Source: Anoxybacter fermentans (GTDB lineage Bacteria > Bacillota > Halanaerobiia > DY22613). From it: a stretch of DNA of 64,000 nt. Made by a program: the position numbers and the translations under genes. Location: contig NZ_CP016379.1 in the NCBI RefSeq assembly GCF_003991135.1, positions 2,976,001 to 3,040,000 on the forward strand, read 5' to 3'. Below, one piece after another: positions 24,931 to 33,572 of the stretch. The notes below the pieces were generated by a model. That model did not search any database. It saw only the letters and a list, made by a program, of their open reading frames with translations, and was not told the origin of the DNA. Numbering within the stretch: the first letter of the stretch is position 1; every line of letters begins with the position of its first letter.

Positions 24931-27775
24931 ATGGGAAAATTAAAAATATTAGCAAGTGGGGATTCTCCACAGGCTCAAGCTCAGGCAAGGGGGAAACTGT
25001 TTGAAAAGTTGATGGCAGAAGTCCTACGACAGTTAGGTTATGAAATCGATCGCATCCCCAATATTAACTATGCAGGGATGGAAATTGACATAGAAGGGAA
25101 ATCAACTACTACACATGGTTCCACTTTATGCTGAATGTAAATATTCTGAAGCAAGTATTGATTCACCTAAGTTACAAGCTTTTTTTGGAAAATATATGAC
25201 ACGTTGGTTTAAAGATAAACGAAGTCAAGCTTTATTTATCGCACTGCCCGGCATTAACAGCCATGCTAAGGGGTTTTATAGGGAGAACATTGAGAGTAAT
25301 TCAGGCATTACGTTTCGTATTCTAGAAGAAGATGATGTGCTTGAAAAACTTTTTAGATTTACGGACATTGCGCAACCAGAAATTATTGCTAAAAACATTC
25401 CAACAAATATTGGTTCACCAGGAGATTGGTCTTTAATTTACACAGATAAAGGAATGTTTTGGGTTCAATATATTATCCCTACAGGTGGAGGAATACCTAA
25501 CAAAATCGCAGTCTTTGATGCAAAAGGAAATCCCATATCAGACAGAGCAACTGTAGATTACTTAATACAACTCTACCCTGAAATTGGTGACTTTGAAATA
25601 ATCACTATTGAGAATGTTACCATATCGCAGACATCAAGGGTTCAAAAAGAAGCAGAGCAAATTGTGGAGGTTAAAGGGAGTTCTACATGCTTTGAGTACC
25701 AATTCCCAGCTTCACCAGAATATTTTGTTGGCAGGCAAGAGGTTTTAAGTGAAGTGTATTCATATACAGAAGCAGTAATAGGTAAAAAAACTTCCTCCAG
25801 GGGTCTTCTATTTGAGGCTAATTCAGGATGGGGGAAAAGTTCGGTTGTTCTTGCCTGTGTGGACCGTCTCAGACAAAAGGGGCATTTTGCCATTGCTATA
25901 GACTCTCGTTCAGCATCATCTTCTCAATTTATTCTGCACGTGGTAGATTACGCTCTTTCAAAGTTTGGAGATTTTGATGGCTTGCTTTCCGAAGGGCAAA
26001 TAACCAAAATAATTACAGGCTTTGAGGGTGCTGTAAAAACTCTTGTAAACATAGGACAAATTCTTGAACAACATAACAAAGTTATGTTTATATTCCTTGA
26101 TCAATTTGAGAATCTCTTCTTTTCGCATGAGGCTTTGGTGAAAATTAGAGATCTATTTTTAAAAATTCAGGATGCTCAAACAAATGTGGTGTTAGGGTTT
26201 TCTTGGAAAACGGATCTTGTTGGTGTAACTAGTGAATTCCCTTATCGAATACGAGATAACATTCGAGATTCAAGCAAGCAAATAAACTTAAGTACCTTTT
26301 CTAATGTAGAAACTGATGCACTTCTAGATAAACTGAAAGAAGAATTGGGTATACGAACACTGAGGAAGGATCTTAGGTTTTTTCTTTCCGAATTTTCTCA
26401 AGGTTATCCTTGGCTGCTAAAGAAACTCTGTGCTCATGTCAAAACTCAAATAGAAAATGGTACTCCTCAGGCAGACATAGCCTATAGCCTTCTAAACATT
26501 GAGGAACTTTTCCAAGAAGACTTACGAGGTTTATCTCCGGAGGAGGAAGACGTATTACGGCGAATAGCTAAATTAGCACCAATTAGTGTTCAAGAATTGG
26601 GAGAAGAATTTAAACCTGAAGTAATTCAAAGCCTGGTTCATCGTCGGTTGTTAGTGAGAATCGGCAATAAATATGATGTGTACTGGGACATCTTCCGTGA
26701 TTATTTGAATTCAAGCCGTGTTCCCGTCCAAGAAAATTATATCTTACGTACGCAGGTTGGAAGTGTTTTAAGGGCTATCAAATTGCTAGTTGAAGCGGGT
26801 GGTAACCTTTCAACTTCGGATTTCCAGGAACGTACAAATCTATCGGAGAAATCACTTTACAATGTTTTGCGAGATATGAGGTTGCTTGGTTTTATAAAAG
26901 TCGATAAAGATAATATTGCTCTCTTAATCGATCTTCCTAAAGAAACAGAAGCTTTTGAGGAAGCTTTAAGAAATCATTTGCGAGAGAGGCTTAAACGCAA
27001 TCGCTTGATTTGGCGTATCTTGAAGACATTGGAAGACAGAGAAAAATTAACAATAAGTGAAGTATCAGAATTACTTGAGAATTCTTGTCCGTACATCTCC
27101 GCTACAGAAAAAACTTGGCAAACGTACGCACATAGTTTTGCAAAATGGATGCATTTTACTGTCTTGGTAATATACAATAGTAGGGAAAAGGTACTTTCTC
27201 GCTATACACTTGGAGCAACAGAAGTTCGTGACCTTCGTCCTTTCCTAGCCAAGCGACGAGGTGGGATAGTAGCTCCTCCTATTCAATTTACACCTATTGA
27301 AAGGGTAGCAATTAGACTGGTCGATGCCCGCAGGCAAGGAGGCAGAGTGAACTGGAGTGGGTTTAAAAGGAGTACTGTCAAGAAATCTCTAGTAGCTCTT
27401 GAAGAACTGGGTTTTATTCGTCGCAATCCAAGTTCTATTAGCTTGCTTCCAGATATTGAAGGTTTCGTAAACTCTCCAGAAAAGCGCCCCGAGATATTTG
27501 CAAAAGCTGCCTTAAATATACATTCATTTGCTATATTCATTGATATACTTCAAGAAAACAAAGACAAAAAGTTATCTCTTGCTGAACTTGGAATGAAACT
27601 CAAGGAAAAACTTGGCACGGATTGGAAAGAAGGTACTGCTAAAACAAATGCTAAAATAATGCTTGATTGGGCACGCCATGCAAATCTTGCACCTGGGGTT
27701 TGGTCATATAAGTGGAGAAGAAAAAGTATAATTTCTCAACCGACTTTATTTTCTGATTTTGAAAAGGAGGAGTGA
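24931..27775 (+). pseudogene. Cassette 2: restriction-endonuclease-STAND NTPase (frameshifted)
   Basis: N-terminal piece (24931-25134) ends prematurely; deleting one G near 25117-25118 joins STTTH to VPLYAECKY and restores a nuclease domain of PD-(D/E)xK type: helix GKLFEKLMAEVLRQLGY, Asp in GMEIDIEGK, then AECK. The long piece (25115-27775) continues with a STAND-type NTPase: FVGRQEVL at about 205-211 of that piece, Walker A EANSGWGKSS (234-243), Walker B IFLDQFEN (326-333). The C-terminal 400 residues look like repeated winged-helix domains rather than TPRs. This architecture resembles Avs-like antiviral STAND proteins with a nuclease effector; the defence role is inference. ATG 24931 has GGAG upstream. 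The single-base shift may be a sequencing error or real decay. Confidence 0.75.
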
Positions 27776-27799
27776 AAATAATTTGGAAAGCACAACTTC

Positions 27800-27884
27800 A
27801 CTTAACAGCGGGTATGCGGTTCGCTATCGCTCATCCAAACCTTTCGCTACGTTCAGGGCTTCGCATACCCGCGGAATGTTGTGC
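27800..27884 (+). other. attC-like recombination site 2
   Basis: R'' ACTTAAC (27800-27806) is the exact reverse complement of GTTAAGT, the R' that opens this cassette at 24886. R' GTTGTGC at 27878-27884. Arms GCGGGTATGCG and CGCATACCCGC pair. 85 bp. Confidence 0.85.
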
Positions 27885-27906
27885 GCAATCAGGAGGATGG
27901 TTAAAA

Positions 27907-28663
27907 ATGGATAGGAGTAGAATAGATCCCAAAGAATTTCAAGAGTCTATCACAAAAGAGCTGGATACTATCAGGAATAGAGTAAGAAATTTAATAGGGA
28001 CTTCCCATTGGGGAGAAGAGGGGCAATATAAGGAAGCTATCTTGAAAAATGTGATAAGAAGATTTCTACCGAGCAATTTATATTGGAACAGGTTTTGTAA
28101 TTAAGAGAAATAACAACGAAACTCAAATTTCTAATCAGATTGATATAATAATCTACGATAATACAATTCCCGTCTTCTTTTCAGAAGGAGATTTTGTCAT
28201 TACAACATATAAAAATGTAAAAGGAATTATTGAGGTGAAGACTAAAATAAGAAATAGCGAATTGGAAGAAGTTATAAGAAAGGCAGAGGATAATGGAAGA
28301 TTGATTGGAAGGGAAATATTTAATGGGATTTTTAGCTATGAGTACGACAAGAATATAGAGTCAAGAAGTGTATATCGCGCTTTAAAAAATGCAAGAGGTT
28401 ATGTGAACCATATATCATTGGGGAAGGATGTGTTTATTAGATTCTGGAGAAAAGAGGATAGAAACAGATTAAATCCTCCAGTTGAGAACTGTGAAAGTGA
28501 CTTTTACAATATTTATGAACTTAGAGGTTTATCGTTTTCTTACTTTATATCAAACTTACTGGAACTAACTTGTTCTTCAAAGCTTGATGATAGATGGTGG
28601 TTTTTATATCCTATCGTGGGAACTAAAGAAAGACACAGGGTGAGAACAATATGTTTGGATTGA
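27907..28663 (+). pseudogene. Cassette 3: DUF6602-like nuclease (frameshifted)
   Basis: ATG 27907 with CAGGAGG upstream. The first part (DRSRIDPKEFQESITKEL...FLPSNLY) is followed, after a one-base frame change near 28070-28085, by IGTGFVIKRNNNE, SNQIDIIIYDNTIPVFF, GDFVITTYKNVKGIIEVKT and onward to the stop at 28661-28663. The IDIIIYD and IIEVKT segments form the D...ExK core of a PD-(D/E)xK nuclease as in DUF6602 proteins, which are common in defence islands. Frame break may be an error or decay. Stop lies 10 bases before the next attC site. Confidence 0.7.
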
Positions 28664-28673
28664 GCCTGACTGC

Positions 28674-28767
28674 GCACAACAGGTGGATATGTGGTTTCGC
28701 CCTTATGGGCTACGCCCAAATTTGCCCACGAAGTGGGCAAACTTCACATATCCCCGAAACGTTATAG
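28674..28767 (+). other. attC-like recombination site 3
   Basis: R'' GCACAAC (28674-28680) is the reverse complement of GTTGTGC at 27878, closing cassette 3. R' GTTATAG at 28761-28767. Outer arms GGATATGTG/CACATATCC pair, and inner hairpins GGGCTACGCCC and TTTGCCCAC/GTGGGCAAA add structure. 94 bp. No partner CTATAAC box was found for the next cassette, so the array seems to be cut after this site. Confidence 0.85.
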
Positions 28768-28936
28768 GGAAATTTTTAAATAAAAAATCAGCGGAGAAGC
28801 CCGCATCTTCATAAATACCAAAAAGTTCCCAGCCCTTAAACTTTCGGCTTTTAAGAAAATTTAGAAAGGATAAGAATAGAGAACAGATTTATTTTTCTTT
28901 ATTGGTAAAAATTTCTTTATTTCTTATTTCCTACAA

Positions 28937-29095
28937 CTACTTATCAATATCTTCTTTTCTAAATCTCCATTGATTAGCAATTTTCACAACAGGGATTTTG
29001 CCTTCCCTTGCCATTTTATAAAGAGTAGATTTTCCTATTTTTAGATATTTTCCGGTCTCCTCAAGGGTCATTATTTCAGAACACCCTTCCATCAT
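28937..29095 (-). CDS. Excisionase-like helix-turn-helix protein (HTH_17 type)
   Basis: 52 residues: LEETGKYLKIGKSTLYKMAREGKIPVVKI then WRFRKEDID, the classic single wHTH of Xis/MerR-like DNA-binding domains. ATG 29095 has AAAGGAG upstream and a good promoter. Such proteins regulate or direct excision of mobile elements. No integrase is adjacent. It belongs to a duplicated segment whose other copy (22.1 kb) has lost the gene. Confidence 0.8.
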   Translation of the reverse strand: MMEGCSEIMTLEETGKYLKIGKSTLYKMAREGKIPVVKIANQWRFRKEDIDK

Positions 29096-29346
29096 GGGTT
29101 AACTCCTTTTTTGCCCGCCAAAGTTTATCACCATTTAACATCACATAATAATATATAGCAAAGAAAAGCAAAAAGTCAAGTCCATTTTCAAAAAAATTTT
29201 CTTTTTTGAGCGGGTGCGGGTGGGCTTATTATCATTCCAAAATAGGAGAAAGAGAAATTTTTATTTTCCCGCCTTCTCCCTTGTGTGGGTGAGACGGAAG
29301 GATGTTCTGAAAGAGTTTGAAACAGCTATTAAAATTGCTCCCCTAA
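29096..29346 (-). repeat. Inverted repeat, right copy (tRNA-flank homologue plus HTH promoter)
   Basis: Its reverse complement matches 20216-20377 followed by 22102-22190. Contains on the minus strand TTGACT (29174-29179) and TATATT (29150-29155), the promoter of the HTH gene. The outer end (GGGGAGC at about 29338-29344, minus strand) resembles the acceptor end of tRNA-Asn. Confidence 0.8.
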
Positions 29347-29653
29347 TTGACGGCTCTTTCAAAATTTGAATAGGGTCTTTTTGGGTAAGTTCTGGAAATT
29401 CAAGAAATTCAACATCTATCCTGAATCCGTGACACTTTTTTAAATTTAGTACTTTCTGAACTTTTTTCTAGACATCTATGAGACAAAATACAGCAATAAA
29501 GTAATTTGATTATTAATAAATATATATTACTATTTTATTAGCCTTAAAAAAGACAATAAAATACTACCTCTTTCCGAAATCTATAAAAGATCCAGAAAAA
29601 GTTAATTTCTAACTTTATCTGCTTGTTATATATCAACAATAAGATATATTTAC
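29347..29653. other. Intergenic stretch, no gene seen
   Basis: AT-rich; no supported frame, RNA or clear promoter. Lies between the right inverted-repeat copy and a short palindromic repeat. Confidence 0.5.
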
Positions 29654-29793
29654 ATGATTATACTGCAAAAAGCTAATTTTTCGCTTCATAAAGAAATTTT
29701 TCGAACCATCTAAAGTTCGACTGAAATCTTACTAAGATGGTTTAACGAAAAATTTCTATGTCGTTCAAAATTAGCTTTTTGTAGTATGATCAT
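29654..29793 (-). repeat. Palindromic MITE-like repeat, copy 3 (short form)
   Basis: Both terminal arms are present (ATGATTATACTGC ... GTAGTATGATCAT) but the central cloverleaf hairpins are deleted: the TCTAAAGTTCGA arm runs straight into CTGAAATCTTACTAAGATGG. Confidence 0.88.
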
Positions 29794-29832
29794 AGTATAT
29801 ATAAAATTAAAAGTGAGGTTATCAAGTTTGTC

Positions 29833-31071
29833 ATGAATCCAATTAAGAGCTATGATTTTAACATAAAGTTATATAAATATTATATTATTTTATCCAGGGC
29901 CCTATTTATATGGCCAATAATGGTGGTTTTTTTAAGGAGTAAGGGCTTATATTTTACCGAAATCATGTTGTTGAATTCAATAAGTGGTTTTTTAACATTA
30001 GTTTTTGAGGTTCCGACAGGAGTATATGCTGATAAAGTGGGAAGGAAAAACAGTGTTATAATAGGATTATTCTTTAACATACTTAGTTTTTTAGTTTTTG
30101 TATTGACAAATGATTTTAAAATTTTACTTTTATCCAGTCTTTTTGGAGCCTTATCAGATGCTTTTATTTCAGGTGCAGATTCGGCATTACTTTATGAATC
30201 AATGAAATACGCTAATAGATTAGAGGAGTATGATAAGACTATTTCTAATATTCATTCATTGTGTTTTTATGCTTCAGCAATAACAGCTATAACTTCCAGT
30301 TTACTTTATGATTTAAATAAGTACTTTCCTATGTATTTATCAATTATATTTTTAACAGTTGCTATGATCATTAGTTTTTCTTTTAAAGAACCTCCGAAAG
30401 AAGAGAAGAAATCTGCTGAAGTTAAATTGGATATAAAGACTCAGTTTGTATCGTATTTTCAACATATACAGGAAAGTTTCAAATATGTTTATAGTAACAG
30501 GGATGTACTGTATACAATATTTTTGTACTTTATTTTTATGTTATATATTTCAAATATGAACTATCTTTCACAACCTTATATGCAAGACATTGGAATTCCC
30601 GTTATTTATTTTGGAATAATCTTTTTTGTGTTTAATATTATTGCAGCAAATTCAGCAAAGTTAAGTCACCTCTTTAAAAATCGTTTTAAAGATACTTCAT
30701 TTAACATAATAATTATCCAAATGGTTATATGTTTTCTTTTGCTAGGTTTGACACGTAATTGGTATGGTGTATTATTATTGATGTTCGGTAGAATAGCTAC
30801 AGGATTGACATGGCCATTATTGGATAGTCGCTTAAATAATCAGATACCATCTAAGCAGAGAGCAACTATAATTTCTCTTAAAAGTTTTGTTGTTAGTTTA
30901 TCTTTTGTGATTTTTGATCCGATTATTGGATTTTTGATAGATTGTTTTAATATTTTTACGACATATTTAATTTTGGGTGTATCATTATTATCGGTCTATA
31001 TTGTTGTTAAGCTAACTGGAATAAGACGTATAAAATCTAAGTTCTTCAGGTTGAAAGAGCAATTAAGATAA
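29833..31071 (+). CDS. MFS transporter, drug-efflux type
   Basis: 412 residues with about 12 hydrophobic segments. The loop 2-3 signature of the major facilitator superfamily is visible (GVYADKVGRKNSVIIG). Substrate unknown; related proteins export drugs or small metabolites. ATG 29833 with a modest GTGAGG site. The last codons overlap, in another frame, the beginning of a protein-kinase remnant, so the native C-terminus may have been replaced. Located in the accessory region without partners. Confidence 0.85.
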   Translation: MNPIKSYDFNIKLYKYYIILSRALFIWPIMVVFLRSKGLYFTEIMLLNSISGFLTLVFEVPTGVYADKVGRKNSVIIGLFFNILSFLVFVLTNDFKILLLSSLFGALSDAFISGADSALLYESMKYANRLEEYDKTISNIHSLCFYASAITAITSSLLYDLNKYFPMYLSIIFLTVAMIISFSFKEPPKEEKKSAEVKLDIKTQFVSYFQHIQESFKYVYSNRDVLYTIFLYFIFMLYISNMNYLSQPYMQDIGIPVIYFGIIFFVFNIIAANSAKLSHLFKNRFKDTSFNIIIIQMVICFLLLGLTRNWYGVLLLMFGRIATGLTWPLLDSRLNNQIPSKQRATIISLKSFVVSLSFVIFDPIIGFLIDCFNIFTTYLILGVSLLSVYIVVKLTGIRRIKSKFFRLKEQLR

Positions 31072-31292
31072 TAAAAACATCCAAACCAGAAGAATTTGTT
31101 AAAGCATTTAAGGAAGCATAAATACTTGAAAAATGTCGTCATAACCATATTGTTGATGTTAAAAATGCTGATATAGAATTTATTAATTCTCAACCTAAAG
31201 CGTTTATTGTTATGGAATATTTGCAAAAAGGGTCAGTTCAAAAGTATCTAGAAGAAAATTTTATTTCTGTAAAAAGTGTTGTCAGTTTGTAA
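31053..31292 (+). pseudogene. Ser/Thr protein kinase fragment
   Basis: Frame RAIKIIKTSKPEEFVKAF, TAA at 31119-31121, then ILEKCRHNHIVDVKNADIEF and AFIVMEYLQKGSVQKYLEEN corresponds to kinase subdomains II to V (AIK lysine, hinge MEYLQKGS). Both ends are missing: no glycine loop and no catalytic HRD or DFG. One in-frame stop replaces a Lys-like codon. A dead fragment next to an attC site. Confidence 0.75.
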
Positions 31293-31383
31293 CGGGAGCA
31301 CTTTGGGGAAAGCTAAAATTGAGAGTTTACAACCAAATTTTTATTTTAAAGGAGCATTCCTGTAATAAATAAATTTGGAGTTA

Positions 31384-31462
31384 GATAAAAAAAGGAGAAT
31401 GCTTAGTATGCGGTTTAGAACTATCAGAAGACGAATTGAAAGTACTCAGGTTGTTGGAATAA
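31384..31462 (+). pseudogene. 3' remnant of a cassette gene
   Basis: The frame KKGECLVCGLELSEDELKVLRLLE ends with TAA at 31460-31462, 10 bases before attC site 4, the spacing seen in the intact cassettes. There is no start codon in frame. A longer frame on the same strand runs through the attC site and is not credible. Confidence 0.4.
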
Positions 31463-31472
31463 CTGCAATGGC

Positions 31473-31557
31473 GGCTAACAGCGGGTATACGGTTCGCTAT
31501 CGCTCATTCAAATGCTCGGCTTTGCCTCGCACTTCGCATGCCCGCAGAACGTTATCT
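31473..31557 (+). other. attC-like recombination site 4
   Basis: R'' GGCTAAC (31473-31479), R' GTTATCT (31551-31557); arms GCGGGTAT/ATGCCCGC. Its internal part (GGTTCGCTATCGCTCAT, CTCGCACTTCGCAT) is close to sites 1 and 2. 85 bp. Confidence 0.85.
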
Positions 31558-31597
31558 GAAATGCTATTGTATTTCTTAGAATTAAGGGGAGATTTAA

Positions 31598-32134
31598 TTG
31601 GGAGAGAAAAACTTAGCTAAGAAAAAAGTCCTTTTTATAGTATATATCATTTTTTTAGCTTATCTAATAATGCTAGTAATATATCCTTTTTTTCATGAAT
31701 TAGGGCATCTAATGTCTGCAAAATTTTTTGGTGGAAAAATTAACGGTATGAAATTAGCTTTTTTTCAAGCAAAAGCTTTTTTTCAAGGTACATTTAATTC
31801 ATTTCAATCAGCAATAATTCATATTTCTGGTTTTGCTTTACCATTTATAATTTGGTTAGTTTTTATTTTGATTGTACCAAAGAAAGCACATCCTTTATTT
31901 GAAATTTTTAAAATATTATTTTCGGGAACAGTTATAGGGTCTATGTTAGCTTGGATTGTTATACCAATTATATTTGAATATAAGAAAGCACCAGTTGGTG
32001 ATGATGTAACAAGATTTATGGAGAAAATAAATGTGAGTGGCTTCTGGATAAGTGGCATTTTTTTAATAATATTTTTATTTAGTATATTTCTTTTTATGAA
32101 GAAACTAGGAGATATTAAAGATATCTTTAAATAA
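31598..32134 (+). CDS. Cassette: membrane-embedded metalloprotease-like protein (M50)
   Basis: 178 residues, four or five hydrophobic segments. Zinc motif H33-E-L-G-H37 lies at the end of the first helix, as in site-2 protease/M50 proteins; a later Asp that would be the third ligand is not obvious (GDDV near residue 135 is a candidate), so activity is uncertain. TTG start at 31598 with AAGGGGAG upstream. Flanked by attC sites 4 and 5, whose boxes GTTATCT and AGATAAC are exact complements. Confidence 0.75.
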   Translation: MGEKNLAKKKVLFIVYIIFLAYLIMLVIYPFFHELGHLMSAKFFGGKINGMKLAFFQAKAFFQGTFNSFQSAIIHISGFALPFIIWLVFILIVPKKAHPLFEIFKILFSGTVIGSMLAWIVIPIIFEYKKAPVGDDVTRFMEKINVSGFWISGIFLIIFLFSIFLFMKKLGDIKDIFK

Positions 32135-32157
32135 AAAATGTAACAAGGTAGCACTTC

Positions 32158-32303
32158 AGATAACATGATATTTCCGTAACGCCTAGTGGCTACCCTACGG
32201 GATGCCCTCTGTCACAAAGCTTGCAGTGAGCTAAGTTAGTGAGGGGCAAGCTTTGCACCAGGCCTTTGGCACAGGCACATCGAAAATACCCGGAACGTTA
32301 GCC
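32158..32303 (+). other. attC-like recombination site 5 (long)
   Basis: R'' AGATAAC (32158-32164) complements GTTATCT at 31551. R' GTTAGCC at 32297-32303. 146 bp with large inner inverted repeats (AAAGCTTGCAGTGAG / GGGCAAGCTTTG), longer than sites 1-4 but similar to site 6. Confidence 0.82.
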
Positions 32304-32329
32304 GAAATTGGCTTTTAGGAGGGGGATTT

Positions 32330-33361
32330 ATGCCACAAGAAATGAGATTATGGAAAATTGAATCTAATGACAGATTGAAGGAAATTAACATATCTAGATT
32401 GGATTTAGAAGAAAGAATAGAAAATTGGCTTGAAAATGATATTAGTATGATATCAGATAACCTATTGGTTATTGGTCGTCAAGTTAAAACGGATTATGGT
32501 AAATTTATTGATCTTCTTTGTTTAGATATTAATGGAGATGCCGTAATTATTGAACTTAAACGAGATAAAACCCCTAGAGATGTAATAGCCCAGGTATTAG
32601 ATTATGCAAGTTGGGTTAAAGAATTATCTAATAAAGAAATAACAGACATAGCTAATAAATATTTATCTAAAAAAAACATGGTTTTGGATGAGGCATTTGA
32701 AAACAAATTTAATATAGAGTTGCCAGATGTTTTAAATGAAAATCATAAAATGTTTATAGTAGCATCTGAAATGGATAGTAGTACCGAGAGAATTATTAAT
32801 TATCTTTCTGGCGAATATGGTATAGGTATAAATGTAATAACATTTCAATATTTTCAAGATGAAAATCAAAATGAATATATAGGAAGAGTATTTTTAATTG
32901 AACCAGAACAAGTAGACTATAATATTAAAATTAAATCTGGTAGTAAAAGGAGAAGGAATTTATCTTTTGAAGAATTAGAAAAAATGGCTGAAGATAATGG
33001 AGTTTTAGAACTATACAAAAATCTTACGGGTAGGTTACAACATTACTTTGATAGGCAAAGTTCCACTATGAGTTCTACAACCTTTATAGGAAAAATGGAA
33101 GGAAGTAATAAAACTATACTGGGTGTATATCCAGAGAAAAGTAGTAGTGAAAAAGGTTTATATTTTTCAATATATATAGAAAGATTAGCCAAATATCTTA
33201 ATGTAAGTAGAGATGAAATAATAAATCACTTACCAAAACGGTTCAAGGAAAAGAATTTAAAAGAAGCATGGTCCGGAGGCCCATTAATGTTATCAGGCTT
33301 TCTTAAAGATAATAATGAAATTAATAATTTTATTGATTGGATTGAAGAGATAAAAAAATAA
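32330..33361 (+). CDS. Cassette: NucS/DUF91-like PD-(D/E)xK nuclease
   Basis: 343 residues. The N-terminal half has the DUF91/NucS-type core: IGRQVKTDYGKFIDLLCLD with Asp61, then AVIIELKRDKTPRDVIAQVL with Glu75 and Lys77. The C-terminal half (SFEELEKMAEDNGVLELYKNL onward) resembles a nucleic-acid or substrate-recognition domain not recognised further. ATG 32330 with TAGGAGGGGG. Likely acts on DNA; defence or repair role is inference. Bounded by attC sites 5 and 6 with matching boxes. Confidence 0.8.
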   Translation: MPQEMRLWKIESNDRLKEINISRLDLEERIENWLENDISMISDNLLVIGRQVKTDYGKFIDLLCLDINGDAVIIELKRDKTPRDVIAQVLDYASWVKELSNKEITDIANKYLSKKNMVLDEAFENKFNIELPDVLNENHKMFIVASEMDSSTERIINYLSGEYGIGINVITFQYFQDENQNEYIGRVFLIEPEQVDYNIKIKSGSKRRRNLSFEELEKMAEDNGVLELYKNLTGRLQHYFDRQSSTMSSTTFIGKMEGSNKTILGVYPEKSSSEKGLYFSIYIERLAKYLNVSRDEIINHLPKRFKEKNLKEAWSGGPLMLSGFLKDNNEINNFIDWIEEIKK

Positions 33362-33370
33362 GCTAATTTC

Positions 33371-33525
33371 GGCTAACAGGGTATTTCCTCTACGGCCTGT
33401 TGGCCTGCCTAACGGACATGCTCTTTGTCATAAAGCTTGCAATAAGTGAGGTGAGTGTGGGAGAGGGCAAGTTTTACGCCAGACCTGACGGTACGGGCAC
33501 GTTGGAAATACCCAGAACGTTAGGC
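33371..33525 (+). other. attC-like recombination site 6 (long)
   Basis: R'' GGCTAAC (33371-33377) complements GTTAGCC at 32297. R' GTTAGGC at 33519-33525. Outer arms GGGTATTTCC/GGAAATACCC pair exactly. 155 bp. It opens a further cassette (start MKRRK at 33558) that is cut after a few codons by an IS256-type element. Confidence 0.85.
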
Positions 33526-33572
33526 GAAATCATCTTTTCATTTTTGAGGTGTTAAATATGAAAAGGAGAAAA

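Noticed and set aside
31375-31620. 81-residue frame starting at 31375
   Set aside because: It reads through attC site 4 and would need the recombination site to be coding; the shorter frame ending at 31462 fits cassette anatomy better.
24810-33525. Considered whether the attC-like sites might be REP/BIME elements or a CRISPR array
   Set aside because: Sites differ in length (83-155 bp) and in inner sequence, do not have regular spacing, and their end boxes are complementary between the two ends of one cassette rather than identical between sites, which REP or CRISPR repeats would not show.
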